A DNA stretch of 64,000 nt, taken from assembly GCA_025936115.1 (NCBI GenBank), contig JAICTZ010000016.1, forward strand, positions 1 through 64,000. Direction: 5' to 3'. Positions 9,376 to 18,523 of the stretch are shown here, one piece after another. Origin of the DNA: Polyangiaceae bacterium. GTDB lineage: Bacteria; Myxococcota_A; Polyangia; Polyangiales; Polyangiaceae. A model generated the notes under the pieces. The model was given only the letters and a program-made list of their open reading frames with translations. It did not search any database and was not told where the DNA came from. The translations under genes and the position numbers were made by a program. Every line of letters starts with the position of its first letter. The first letter of the stretch is position 1.

Positions 9376-10836
9376 TCAGGCGAGCAGTTTCGAGGGCGCG
9401 GCGGGCAGCTCCACCACGAAGCGCGCTCCGCGCACGACGCTCGGGTCGAGCTCGATCGTGCCGCCGGCTGCTTCGACGAGCCCGCGGCAGACCGCGAGGC
9501 CAAGCCCCGTACCCTTGCCGACCTCTTTCGTCGTGACGAACGGCTCGAACAGGCGGTCCCGTACGTCCGCAGCAATGCCGGGCCCGTCGTCGCTCACCGA
9601 CAAGCGGACGCCCGCTGCTGCTCGCGAGGCTTCGATGCGGACGTGACCGCCCGGGCCGATCGCGTCGGCCGCATTGAGCACGAGATTCAAGATCACTTGC
9701 ACGAGCTGCTCGCGACTGAGCGTGACGGGCGGCAGATCCGAGTGCACGTCGAGCGCGAGCTCGGCTTCGCGGAGCGCGGGGTGCGGCATCACGAGCGCGG
9801 CCGTGTCGTGAACGGCGGCTTCGACCGAGCCGGGCTCACGCGCGTCGTCGCCTGCCGTCGAAGGTCGCGCGAAGGCGAGCAGGTCGCGCAAAATCCGGTG
9901 CACGCGGTCCGTCTCGCGCCGCATGCGCTGCAAGAAATCGCGCTCCTCTTCGGGCTCGAGACCGCCCGCGAGCAGCAAATCTTCGAGGCCGATGAGCGCG
10001 GCGATGGGGTTGCCGATTTCGTGGGCGAGGCCGGCCGCGAGCCGTCCCACCGACGCGAGTCGTTCGGAGCGTACGAGCTGCGCTTGGGTTTCACGCAGGC
10101 GCGCCGTCGCGTGCTCGACCTCGTCGATCTTGCTCAGGAGCTTGTCCTCCTCCGCGATGAGCCGCGCCGTCATGGTGTGCAGGCTCTGGCCGAGCTCGCC
10201 GAGCTCGCGCACCGGGGTGTGCGGGACCGCGAGCTGGCGCGCGCCGTTGGCGACGCGTTCCGCGGCGTTCGCGAGCGCGTCGAGCGGTCGCACGATGAGG
10301 CGCGTGAGGGCGGCGTACGTTGCCGTGAGCAGCGCGAGCGCGACGAGCGCCGTGTAAAGCGCGAGCAGGCGCAGGAGCGGCGTCGTGTGCGCTGAATCGT
10401 CGTCGGTGCGTACGATGGCGACGACGGCGCCGGGACGGCGGGGCACGAGCACGGCGAGCGCGCGGCCGTGCGCGGTCGTGACGTCGGCCGTGCCTTCGCG
10501 GTTCGGGCGCGCGCTCGCGGGCAGCGCGGCCACGGCGCTCGGTTCGCCGATGCGCGCGAGCGGCCGTCCGTCGGCGCCGTACACGCCGACGGCTTCGAGC
10601 CCTTCGGCGCCGAGCTGCGAGCGCAAGAGCGGCATGAGCTCGTCCGGTGTGCGTCCGACGCCCACCGCCGCCACGTGTCCGGCGATGGTGCGCCCGAGCG
10701 AACGCGCGTGCGACTCGCGCAGCTTCTGCAGCGTGATGCTCGTGTAGGTCGCGACGGCGAAGAAGAGCGGCACGAACGCGACGAGGAGCAGGCCGCCGAG
10801 CAAGAGCAGCAGCCGAAGCCTCAAACCGGCGCGCAC
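9376..10836 (-). CDS. Membrane sensor histidine kinase (HAMP, HisKA, HATPase)
   Basis: A 486-residue two-component sensor. TM1 lies at about 7-29 and TM2 at about 152-176, flanking a periplasmic sensing segment. HAMP follows (177-230), then a coiled coil, then the dimerisation/phosphoacceptor helix with GLAAGLAHEIGNP, phospho-accepting His272. The catalytic domain shows the N box (NLVLNAADAI), G1 (DDGPGIA), F box (FEPFVTTK) and G2 (GTGLGLAVC). No response regulator gene is adjacent, so it is an orphan kinase. It is divergent from a diguanylate cyclase, with only 63 bases between the two starts, which suggests a shared control region. Confidence 0.95.
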   Translation of the reverse strand: MRAGLRLRLLLLLGGLLLVAFVPLFFAVATYTSITLQKLRESHARSLGRTIAGHVAAVGVGRTPDELMPLLRSQLGAEGLEAVGVYGADGRPLARIGEPSAVAALPASARPNREGTADVTTAHGRALAVLVPRRPGAVVAIVRTDDDSAHTTPLLRLLALYTALVALALLTATYAALTRLIVRPLDALANAAERVANGARQLAVPHTPVRELGELGQSLHTMTARLIAEEDKLLSKIDEVEHATARLRETQAQLVRSERLASVGRLAAGLAHEIGNPIAALIGLEDLLLAGGLEPEEERDFLQRMRRETDRVHRILRDLLAFARPSTAGDDAREPGSVEAAVHDTAALVMPHPALREAELALDVHSDLPPVTLSREQLVQVILNLVLNAADAIGPGGHVRIEASRAAAGVRLSVSDDGPGIAADVRDRLFEPFVTTKEVGKGTGLGLAVCRGLVEAAGGTIELDPSVVRGARFVVELPAAPSKLLA

Positions 10837-10899
10837 CCGCCGACGATATCACCCCCAAAACTGGGCCAAGCTGGCGCGAGGCTGATACGCGGTTTCACG

Positions 10900-13038
10900 A
10901 TGGATCCCGTCGTCCGGGCCGCCCTCAGGCTGCAGCGCGCCGCCGCCAAGATCGCGGGCTCCTGCCTCGCGCTCGCCCTCGGCGCCTACCTGGTCGTCTG
11001 GGTCGCGAACCGCCCGCCCGAGCTCTTGAGCGCCGCCGCGCTCGGCGTGTTCGCGCTCTCGCTCGTGACGCGTCTGGTCGAGCGCGTGCGCGGAGGTGTC
11101 GCCGAAGGCGGGTCCCGCCGGCTCGACGCCGAGATCCTCTTGCATCTGTTCGTGGGCGCCTACGCGATCGTGCTCTGCCTGCCGGGCGGTCTCGACGGTG
11201 CCGCCTACCCGCTCGTGTACGCGGTGGCGCTGCTCGGCGGCAGCTTCACGGGCGCGGTCACGAGCGCCTGCGCGATTGCCTTCGCCGTCCTCCTCGAGGG
11301 CGCGCTCGGTTTCTGCGCGCTCGGCGAGCTCGAGCTCGAACGTTTGGCCCTGCACGCGGCATTGCTCGCGTTGTTCGCGTCGCTGAGTCTGGTCGTGCTC
11401 CGGACCGAGCTCGCGCGCGTGAAGCGCGTCTCGCGCCAGCGCATCGAGTCGGAGCTCACGCGCATGCGCGACGCCGCGCGTTCGTATCGCTTGCTGGGCG
11501 CGCCGAGCAGCGCGCGCGAGCACCTCACGCCGGCGCCCGACGATGTCGAGCGCCTGATTTACTCCGGCGTCGACGAGATCCATCAAGCCGTCGAGTTCGC
11601 GCTCGCGCTCCTGCGCCGCACGCTCGGTCTGCGCACGGCGATGCTCGTCGGCAGCGAAGTGAACGGCAACACGCTCACGATCCTCGAGCTTTCGAGCTCC
11701 GAGGACGCCATCCTGCCGGGACCCTTCGGCGCGCGCGACGGCATCTTCGGCGCGAGCCTCGAACGGGTGACGCAAGTGAGCATCAGCGGGCCGCGCGCCG
11801 CGGTGCATTTGCCGTATTACTCGCTGCCCCGCCCCGCCGTGGGCTCGGCTTGCGCCACGCCGCTCGAGGAGCACGGCCGCGTGCGCGGGCTCCTCGTCGT
11901 CGATCGCGAGGCGCGCGACGCGTTCACGCCGCTCGAGGAGGAGACGCTGCGTGCTGCCGCGCGCTTCATCCTGCGCGCGATCGACAACGAGCGCGTCTTC
12001 GTGCAGCTCGACCGCGCCAAGGTCGAGCAAGGCAAGCTCTATCGCGCCGCCAATGCGCTCGCCGCCGCGACCACGGAAGCGCAAGTCATCGAAGCCGGCG
12101 TCAACGGCGCGCGCGAGTTCGCGCTCTTCGACTTCGCCGTCGTCACGCTGTTCGACCGGCAAACCCAGGTGCACGAGATTTGCGCCGCGAGCGGCGAGGG
12201 GACGGCGGAGCTCATCGGTCAACGCTTCCGGCACAATTCGGGGCTCGTTTCCATGGTGGTCGCCAACCGCCACGCGCTGCCGTACCGCGGCGACTACGAC
12301 CCGTCGCGGCAGGTCGTGTTCACGCGCCAGCTCTCGCCGCCGCCCATGCCGTCATTGCTCGTGCTGCCGCTCCTGGTTCACGAGCGCCCGCTCGGAACGC
12401 TCATGCTCGGCTCGCGGCGTCGCGGCGCGTTCGGCGACGCCGTGCGGCCGACGCTCGAGGTGCTCACGAGCCACGTCGCCGTCTCGCTCGCGAACGCGCG
12501 CATGCTCAAGCGACTCGAAGAGCTCGCGACGACGGACGGCCTGACCGGGCTCTTGAACAAGCGCGCCCTGCTCGACGTGGCGGCGCAGAAGCTCAAGAGC
12601 GCCGGCCGTTTCTCGCGGCCGCTCAGCGTGCTCGTGTGCGACATCGACCATTTCAAGCGCGTCAACGACACGCACGGCCACGACGTGGGCGACGTCGTGA
12701 TCAAGGGACTTGCGGACGTGCTCCGTCGCGTCAAACGCGACACCGACGCCGTCGGCCGCTTCGGCGGCGAAGAATTCGTGATCGTGTGCGAAGAAACCGA
12801 CGAGCGCGGCGCCTGTCAGCTCGCCGAACGCGTGCGGCAGGAGCTCGCCGCCGTGAACTTCCCGACCGAGCTCGGACCGCTCAGCGTTACTTGTTCCGTC
12901 GGCGTCGCGTCCTTTCCCGCCGCCGGCAAAACCTGGGAAACGCTCTTCAAGTCGACGGACGACGCCCTGTATGCGTCCAAGCGCGGCGGTCGCAACCGCG
13001 TGACGGTCTGGAGCCCGCGGCTTCAAGGCGCGGCGTAG
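10900..13038 (+). CDS. Diguanylate cyclase with membrane domain, two GAF domains and GGDEF
   Basis: This 712-residue protein starts at the ATG of MDPVVRAALR; the frame is open further upstream but that part is antisense to the kinase. Residues 1-170 hold several membrane segments, about 215-365 and 380-535 are two GAF-like sensory domains, and about 540-700 is GGDEF. The active site is intact as GGEEF (622-626), with the DIDHFKRVNDTHGHDVGD metal/substrate segment ahead of it. The product-inhibition site RxxD is present as RDTD (613-616), so it should make c-di-GMP from two GTP and be feedback-inhibited. No EAL domain is attached. It is divergent from the histidine kinase. Confidence 0.95.
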   Translation: MDPVVRAALRLQRAAAKIAGSCLALALGAYLVVWVANRPPELLSAAALGVFALSLVTRLVERVRGGVAEGGSRRLDAEILLHLFVGAYAIVLCLPGGLDGAAYPLVYAVALLGGSFTGAVTSACAIAFAVLLEGALGFCALGELELERLALHAALLALFASLSLVVLRTELARVKRVSRQRIESELTRMRDAARSYRLLGAPSSAREHLTPAPDDVERLIYSGVDEIHQAVEFALALLRRTLGLRTAMLVGSEVNGNTLTILELSSSEDAILPGPFGARDGIFGASLERVTQVSISGPRAAVHLPYYSLPRPAVGSACATPLEEHGRVRGLLVVDREARDAFTPLEEETLRAAARFILRAIDNERVFVQLDRAKVEQGKLYRAANALAAATTEAQVIEAGVNGAREFALFDFAVVTLFDRQTQVHEICAASGEGTAELIGQRFRHNSGLVSMVVANRHALPYRGDYDPSRQVVFTRQLSPPPMPSLLVLPLLVHERPLGTLMLGSRRRGAFGDAVRPTLEVLTSHVAVSLANARMLKRLEELATTDGLTGLLNKRALLDVAAQKLKSAGRFSRPLSVLVCDIDHFKRVNDTHGHDVGDVVIKGLADVLRRVKRDTDAVGRFGGEEFVIVCEETDERGACQLAERVRQELAAVNFPTELGPLSVTCSVGVASFPAAGKTWETLFKSTDDALYASKRGGRNRVTVWSPRLQGAA

Positions 13039-13087
13039 GGCCGGGCGCTCGACCTCGGGGAGGCTGCTTAGCGTCAGCTCGTGCGCT

Positions 13088-14218
13088 TCAGCGCGCGCCG
13101 GAGCATTCCGCTTGGCAGCCCGTCTCGTCGCTGCCGTCATCGCAGTCGGAAACGCCGTCGCACGTCACCGAAAGGGAGACGTTCTGGCTGCCCGTCGCGC
13201 AGGCGAACATGCAGTCGGCTTCGTCGCTGCCGTCGTCGCAGTCGGAAACGGCGTCGCAAACGTAGTTGCCTGGCACGTTCTGGCCGCCCGTCTTGCACGG
13301 GAACTCGTCGCTCACCGCGTCGCACGCGTCGATGCACGCTTGCACGGCGGCGCCGTCCGTCGTGCCGCCGCAGAAGTACCCGACTACGTCCGTGCAGCTG
13401 CCCTTTGCCCAGCATTCCACGGCGCACGCCCTGTACTCGGTGCGATCGAGACAGCCCGTCATGCCGCCGCTCGGAAGGATGTGGCACGTCTCGAGGTTCG
13501 CCGCGGCGTCGCCGCATGCGGCGCCGGGCGTTGGCGCCGTCGGCTGCGGGCAAGTGAGCTCGGGGCAGCCCGCTTCGTCCGAGCCGTCGCTGCACTGGTC
13601 ATAGCCGTCGCAGCGATTGATGCCGTCGACGGTCTCGCCGCTCGTGCAGTGAAAAACCTGGGCGGTGACGCAGCCCTGTTCGTCCGCGCCGTTCCCGCAG
13701 TCTTCGGAGCCGTCGCACGTGTAAAAGGAGGGGACGGTGCTGCCGTCACCGCAGGGGAAGGTGTCGCACGCCGTCAGGCAGTCCTCGACGGAGTTCGTCG
13801 CGCTATTGCAGTAGTAATCGGTGAGCGCGCCGCATGCCGCGGCTTCGTAACAGCCGTAGTAGCAGGGGGCCGAGGGATCGCTCCCGCCGGACGCGCACTC
13901 AATCGGCTTGTCGATGAGCGAGCAGTCGATGAGCCGTTGCGAGAAGCCTTCGCACGTGCCCGGCGTGCCCGCATTGGTTTCCCCTGCGGCTCCGCCGGTC
14001 GTCTGCTCGCCCGCCGAGCTCGAGTCGCGCCCGGCGCTTTCGGTACGTCCGCCCGTGCTCGTGGTGCCGCCGCTGCCGCCCCTCCCCGTCCTGCCGGCCA
14101 TCGAGCCGCCGCTGCCGCCCTTGGGCGCCGGGCTTCCGACGCCGCTGTCATCGTCCCCGCAACCGTTGAGCGACAGAGCCGCGAGCCCCAAGCTCACCGA
14201 GACGAATAGCACGCGCAT
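13088..14218 (-). CDS. Lipoprotein with four LDL-receptor class A repeats
   Basis: This is 376 residues from the ATG at 14218, whose signal sequence ends in SLNGC (Cys20), a lipobox. A Gly/Ser/Thr-rich linker (about residues 25-70) follows. The rest is very cysteine-rich and contains four LDLa-type repeats, each with the calcium-binding acidic end: CDGSEDCGNGADEQGC, CDGYDQCSDGSDEAGC, CDAVSDCDDGSDEADC, CDGVSDCDDGSDETGC. Between the repeats lie other Cys-containing segments of about 70 residues that appear twice (around LTDYYCNSATNSVEDCLTACD and VGYFCGGTTDGAAVQACIDACD), so there is a second duplicated module. Calcium-stabilised, disulfide-bonded and lipid-anchored, it is most likely surface or periplasmic; the ligand is unknown. 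Confidence 0.9.
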   Translation of the reverse strand: MRVLFVSVSLGLAALSLNGCGDDDSGVGSPAPKGGSGGSMAGRTGRGGSGGTTSTGGRTESAGRDSSSAGEQTTGGAAGETNAGTPGTCEGFSQRLIDCSLIDKPIECASGGSDPSAPCYYGCYEAAACGALTDYYCNSATNSVEDCLTACDTFPCGDGSTVPSFYTCDGSEDCGNGADEQGCVTAQVFHCTSGETVDGINRCDGYDQCSDGSDEAGCPELTCPQPTAPTPGAACGDAAANLETCHILPSGGMTGCLDRTEYRACAVECWAKGSCTDVVGYFCGGTTDGAAVQACIDACDAVSDEFPCKTGGQNVPGNYVCDAVSDCDDGSDEADCMFACATGSQNVSLSVTCDGVSDCDDGSDETGCQAECSGAR

Positions 14219-14400
14219 CGGAACCTCGAGGTCAGGCAAGAAGGAGACCCTGCTCCCCCGCGGGGCAAGACGGTCACCAGTCGATGAGCGTAGCGGATCC
14301 GGGGTGAGCCCGCCAGCCCGCCCCACGCTTACAGGCCGTGCTCCGGCGCGTGCCAGCGGGGCTTCCATGCGAGCCTCACGGGCTCGATACTCGAGCGCGC

Positions 14401-15762
14401 ATGACCAAGTCGCCCGAAGAGCTCGGTTTCGAGAGACTCCGTAAGTCGGACGCGATGAAGTGCAAGGTCGCGGTCACCGACATCGACGGTGTGCTCCGAG
14501 GCAAATACATCCACAAAAGTAAGCTCGAATCCGCGCTCGAAGGCGGATTTGGATTTTGCAACGTGGTGCTCGGTTGGGACTCAGCCGACGTCTGTTACGA
14601 CAACGCGCGTTACACCGGCTGGCACACGGGCTATCCCGACGCGCAAGTGCGGCTCGACGTCGGCACCTACCGCGAAGTGCCGTGGGACGGCCGCGTGCCG
14701 TTTCTACTCGGTGATTTCGTCGATCCGCGCGGCGAGCCGCTGCCGATTTGCCCGCGGCAACTCTTGAAGCGCGTGCTCGCGCGCGCGCGTGACGCCGGCT
14801 TCGACGTCGTCGCCGCCTTCGAGTACGAGTTTTTCCATTTTCGCGAAACGTCGCAGACCCTCGAAGAAGGGGGCTACGTGCGACCGCAAACAATCACGCC
14901 GGGCATGTTCGGCTACTCGCTGCTCCGGCTGAACCAGAGCAAAGACTACGTGAACGCGCTCTTCGACGAGCTCGGAGCGTTCGGCGTGCCGATCGAAGGG
15001 TTACACACCGAGACGGGCCCCGGCGTGCTCGAGGCCGCAATTCTCTATGCCGACGCGCTCGAAGCCGCGGATCGCGCGGTGCTGTTCAAGGCCTCCGCCA
15101 AGGAGATCGCGCATCGCTTCGGGATCATGCCGTCCTTCATGGCCAAATGGCGGAGCGACCTGCCGGGCTGCAGCGGCCACATTCATCAGAGCTTGTGGAC
15201 GCGCGACAAGAAGAACGCCTTCTTCGCGGACGACGCTCCACGTGGGTTCAGCCGCGCCTTCGAGCATTACCTCGCGGGGCAGCTGCACTGCCTGCCGGAA
15301 ATTTTGCCGCTCTTCGCGCCGACCATCAACAGCTACAAGCGACTGGTCGAAGGCGCCTGGGCGCCCACCAAAGCGAACTGGGGCATCGACAATCGCACGA
15401 CGGCGCTCCGCGCCATTCCGGCCAGCGAGAAGAGCACGCGACTCGAGACACGCGTGAACGGCTCCGATTCGAATCCGTACCTCGCGCTCGCCGCCGCCGT
15501 CGCGAGCGGGCTCTACGGCATCGAGCATCAGCTCGCCCTACAGCCGCCCGTGACGGGGAGCGGCTACGCCGACAAGGACGCGGTCGCGCTACCCAGAAAC
15601 CTGGCCGAGGCGACCGATCGCTTCGAGCAGAGCACCGTGGCGCGCGAGCTCTTCGGGGCCGAGTTCGTGGAGCATTTCACGGCGACGCGGCGCTGGGAGT
15701 GGCGTCAATTCGGGCGTGCGGTAACCGATTGGGAGCTCGCGCGCTACTTCGAGATCATTTGA
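14401..15762 (+). CDS. Glutamine-synthetase-like gamma-glutamyl-amine ligase
   Basis: This 453-residue protein has the glutamine synthetase catalytic fold: EYEFFHF metal site, TETGPGVLEAAI, CSGHIHQSLW (nucleotide/metal His), NSYKRLVEGAWAPT, NRTTALR and TRLETRVNGSDSNPYLA. It differs from GlnA in its N-terminal half, and, unlike a nitrogen-assimilation glnA, it is followed by an alcohol dehydrogenase and an aldehyde dehydrogenase. Relatives in this branch (PuuA, IpuC, GlnA4 of Streptomyces) join glutamate to putrescine, isopropylamine or ethanolamine. By context I infer ATP-dependent gamma-glutamylation of an amine or amino alcohol as the entry step of a catabolic pathway. The substrate cannot be read from the sequence. 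Confidence 0.85.
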   Translation: MTKSPEELGFERLRKSDAMKCKVAVTDIDGVLRGKYIHKSKLESALEGGFGFCNVVLGWDSADVCYDNARYTGWHTGYPDAQVRLDVGTYREVPWDGRVPFLLGDFVDPRGEPLPICPRQLLKRVLARARDAGFDVVAAFEYEFFHFRETSQTLEEGGYVRPQTITPGMFGYSLLRLNQSKDYVNALFDELGAFGVPIEGLHTETGPGVLEAAILYADALEAADRAVLFKASAKEIAHRFGIMPSFMAKWRSDLPGCSGHIHQSLWTRDKKNAFFADDAPRGFSRAFEHYLAGQLHCLPEILPLFAPTINSYKRLVEGAWAPTKANWGIDNRTTALRAIPASEKSTRLETRVNGSDSNPYLALAAAVASGLYGIEHQLALQPPVTGSGYADKDAVALPRNLAEATDRFEQSTVARELFGAEFVEHFTATRRWEWRQFGRAVTDWELARYFEII

Positions 15763-15799
15763 GGCCAAGCACTGCAAAAGTCGTGACCGAGGTTTTCGT

Positions 15800-16993
15800 A
15801 TGACGATTTTTCAATACAATTTCCCGACGCGGATCCAGTTTGGGCCCGGAGCCGTGCGTGGACTTGCGCCTGCGCTCGCCGAGATGGGCAAGAAGCGGCC
15901 GCTGATCGTGACGGACCGCGGTCTCGCGCCGCTCGCGCCGGTCACTCGGACGCGCGACGAGCTCGCGCAGGCGGGCCTCGATGTGGCGGTCTTTTCGGGG
16001 GTGTGGGGGAATCCCGTGAAGAGTCAGGTGACCGCGGGCGTGGCGGCGTTCAAGGCGCACGGCGCGGACTCAATCGTCGGGCTCGGCGGTGGGGCCGCCA
16101 TCGACGTCGCGAAGGCAATTTTGTTGATGGTGAACCACCCGGGCGATCTCTTCGAATACGAAGACGAGAAGCCCGGCGCGCGCCCCATCGATCGCGAGAT
16201 CCCGTATTGGGTCTCGGTGCCGACGACCGCGGGCACGGGCAGCGAAGTCGGTCGCAGCACCGTGATTTCCGACGACGAAACGCACGTGAAGAAGATCATC
16301 TTCTCGCCGAAATTGCTCGCGGCTCGCGTCTTCCTCGATCCGGAGCTCACGCTCGAGCTACCGGCCGCAGTCACCGCGGCGACGGGGATGGACGCGCTCA
16401 CGCACTTGGTCGAAGCCTACCTCGCCAAAGGCTTTCAGCCGCTCTGCGACGGCATCGCGCTCGCGGGCACCAAGCTCGTCGCTCAGGGCCTGCCCCGCGC
16501 CGTCGACTTCGCGCGCCGCATCGAGCGCGGCGAAAAGGCGCTCGCGCACGCGCCCGAGCACGTGGAAGCACGCGGTCAAATGCTGAACGCCGCGACCATG
16601 GGCGGCGTCGCATTCCAGAAGGGTCTCGGCGTGACGCACTCGCTCGCACACGCGCTCTCGACCGTCTGCGATTTGCACCACGGACTCGCCAACGGCATCG
16701 CCATCCCGTACGCCATGAGCTTCAACGCAAGCGTCGCGGCCGAACGGCTCACGGACCTAGCGCGCATGGTGGGCGCCAAGGAGCAAAGCGCGCGCGGTTT
16801 CGTGGTTTGGCTCGAAGAGCTGCGCCAGGACATCGGTATCCCGCAGGATTTGCGCGCTGCCGGCGTGCGCGACGAGCATCTCGACCGGCTCGTTCAAATC
16901 GCGGTCGCCGACGCCTGCCACCCGAATAACCCGCGGCCCGTCAGCGAGTCGGACTTTCGCGCGCTCTTTCGCCAAGCGCTCGGCGCAAGTTGA
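15800..16993 (+). CDS. Iron-containing (group III) alcohol dehydrogenase
   Basis: A 397-residue NAD(P)-dependent Fe-ADH. The dinucleotide-binding GLGGGAAIDVAKA and the TTAGTGSEVGRSTVI segment are intact. The four metal ligands are visible: Asp and His in GMDALTHLVEAY, His in KGLGVTHSLAHAL, and His in LHHGLANGIAIPY. Length is normal for the family. It lies 37 bases after the ligase gene and 34 before the aldehyde dehydrogenase, so it is likely one operon. If the ligase acts on an amino alcohol such as ethanolamine, this enzyme would oxidise the hydroxyl of the gamma-glutamyl conjugate to the aldehyde. Confidence 0.93.
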   Translation: MTIFQYNFPTRIQFGPGAVRGLAPALAEMGKKRPLIVTDRGLAPLAPVTRTRDELAQAGLDVAVFSGVWGNPVKSQVTAGVAAFKAHGADSIVGLGGGAAIDVAKAILLMVNHPGDLFEYEDEKPGARPIDREIPYWVSVPTTAGTGSEVGRSTVISDDETHVKKIIFSPKLLAARVFLDPELTLELPAAVTAATGMDALTHLVEAYLAKGFQPLCDGIALAGTKLVAQGLPRAVDFARRIERGEKALAHAPEHVEARGQMLNAATMGGVAFQKGLGVTHSLAHALSTVCDLHHGLANGIAIPYAMSFNASVAAERLTDLARMVGAKEQSARGFVVWLEELRQDIGIPQDLRAAGVRDEHLDRLVQIAVADACHPNNPRPVSESDFRALFRQALGAS

Positions 16994-17027
16994 GGGGCCC
17001 TTTCGCGCCGAACTCGAGGCTTCACGC

Positions 17028-18395
17028 ATGAAAATCCTCAATCCCGCCACTCTCGCCCTCGTCGCCGACGTAGCAGAAGACACGCCCGCGAGCGTGGCCG
17101 CCGCTTACGAGCGCGCACGTCGCGCGCAGCCGGCGTGGGCGAGCACGCCGCTCGAGACACGCCTCGCCGCAATCACGCGCTTCCGCGATCTGGTGACGGA
17201 GCGGAAGGATGAGCTCGCGCTCACGCTCACGCGCGAGATGGGCAAGCCCATCACGCAGTCGCACAACGAGCTCGCCGCGCTGCCGGCGCGCATCGATTTC
17301 TTCCTGACGCACACCGCGGGCGTGCTCGACGAGGAGACCGTGCACACGCAGCCGAATGCGCTCGCCGAGGTGATTACCCACGAGCCGCTCGGCGTGATTG
17401 CCAACGTTTCGGCCTGGAATTATCCCTGGTTCGTCGGCTCCAACGTGTTCGTGCCCGCGCTGCTCACGGGCAACGCCGTGCTCTACAAGCCCTCGGAGCA
17501 CGCGACGCTCACCGGCCGGCGCATCGCCGAGCTCTTGCACCTCGCCGGCGTGCCCGAGGACGTGTTCGTCGCGGTGGTGGGCGGCGGCGCGATCGGCGCG
17601 GCCGTGGTCGAGCAACCGGTGGACGGTGTGTTCTTCACGGGCAGTTATGCGACGGGGCGGCGTATCGCCGAACGCGTGGCGCTGCGCATGATTCGCCTGC
17701 AGCTCGAGCTCGGCGGTAAGGACCCGACGTACGTCACGGATGACGTTGACGTGCGCGGCGCGGCGGAGAGCCTCGCCGACGGCGCCATGTACAATGGCGG
17801 CCAGAGCTGCTGCTCGGTCGAGCGCATTTACGTGCACGAGGCGGTCGCGGACGCGTTCGTCGACGCGTTCGTCGACGTCGTGAAAGGCTTCAAATTGGGC
17901 GATCCCGAGGATCGCGCGACGTACATCGGACCGCTGGCGCGGCGCGAGCAGCTCGACGTGCTCGACGCGCAGGTCGCCGACGCCCTCGCCAAAGGCGCGC
18001 GGGTACTCACGGGCGGTCAGCGCGCCGCACGTCCCGGAGCCTACTTCGAGCCCACCGTCATCGCCGCCGCGACCAACGCCATGCGCGTCATGCGCGACGA
18101 GAGCTTCGGTCCCATCATCGGCATCGCGAGCGTCAAGAGCGACGACGAAGCCATCGAGCGCATGAACGACACGGAGTACGGCCTCACGGCGGGAGTCTAC
18201 TCGCGCGACAACGGCCGGGCGGCACGCGTGCTCTCGCACGTCAACGCCGGCACGGTGTACATCAACGCTTGTGATCGCGTGAGTCCCCGCTTGCCGTGGA
18301 CGGGACGCAAGCACTCGGGCATGGGCTCGACGTTGTCGACGTACGGGATTCGCGCGTTTTTGCAGCCGAAGGCCTGGCACAAGAAGGCCGGCTGA
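17028..18395 (+). CDS. NAD(P)-dependent aldehyde dehydrogenase
   Basis: A 455-residue ALDH superfamily enzyme of normal length. Visible motifs are NVSAWNYPWFVG (cofactor/oxyanion region), KPSEHATLTG, the catalytic Glu in LELGGKDP, and the nucleophile in NGGQSCCSVERI. The cysteine following GQS is residue 261; a second Cys stands beside it. The C-terminal block DRVSPRLPWTGRKHSGMG is typical. Close kin include succinate-semialdehyde and gamma-glutamyl-aminoaldehyde dehydrogenases. As the last gene of the ligase/ADH/ALDH unit it probably oxidises the gamma-glutamylated aldehyde to the acid. No gamma-glutamyl hydrolase gene follows in this window. Confidence 0.93.
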   Translation: MKILNPATLALVADVAEDTPASVAAAYERARRAQPAWASTPLETRLAAITRFRDLVTERKDELALTLTREMGKPITQSHNELAALPARIDFFLTHTAGVLDEETVHTQPNALAEVITHEPLGVIANVSAWNYPWFVGSNVFVPALLTGNAVLYKPSEHATLTGRRIAELLHLAGVPEDVFVAVVGGGAIGAAVVEQPVDGVFFTGSYATGRRIAERVALRMIRLQLELGGKDPTYVTDDVDVRGAAESLADGAMYNGGQSCCSVERIYVHEAVADAFVDAFVDVVKGFKLGDPEDRATYIGPLARREQLDVLDAQVADALAKGARVLTGGQRAARPGAYFEPTVIAAATNAMRVMRDESFGPIIGIASVKSDDEAIERMNDTEYGLTAGVYSRDNGRAARVLSHVNAGTVYINACDRVSPRLPWTGRKHSGMGSTLSTYGIRAFLQPKAWHKKAG

Positions 18396-18523
18396 CGCGC
18401 TCGCGCGCCGAGTCCGAGAGCTCAGAGCTCGCCCATGCCGGCGCGCAACGCCGCGACGACGGCGGCGCGGACGGCGGCTAGTCGTTCGGGCTCGAGCGGC
18501 TCAGACGTCTTCGCGACGCGGCG

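Noticed and set aside
10849..12273. 474-codon frame antisense to the diguanylate cyclase
   Set aside because: Antisense to a gene with intact GGDEF and GAF motifs; composition is that of an antisense shadow (Arg, Ala, Glu, His rich).
14401..15762. Considered housekeeping glutamine synthetase (glnA)
   Set aside because: The N-terminal half diverges and the gene sits in a dehydrogenase operon; a specialised ligase fits better.
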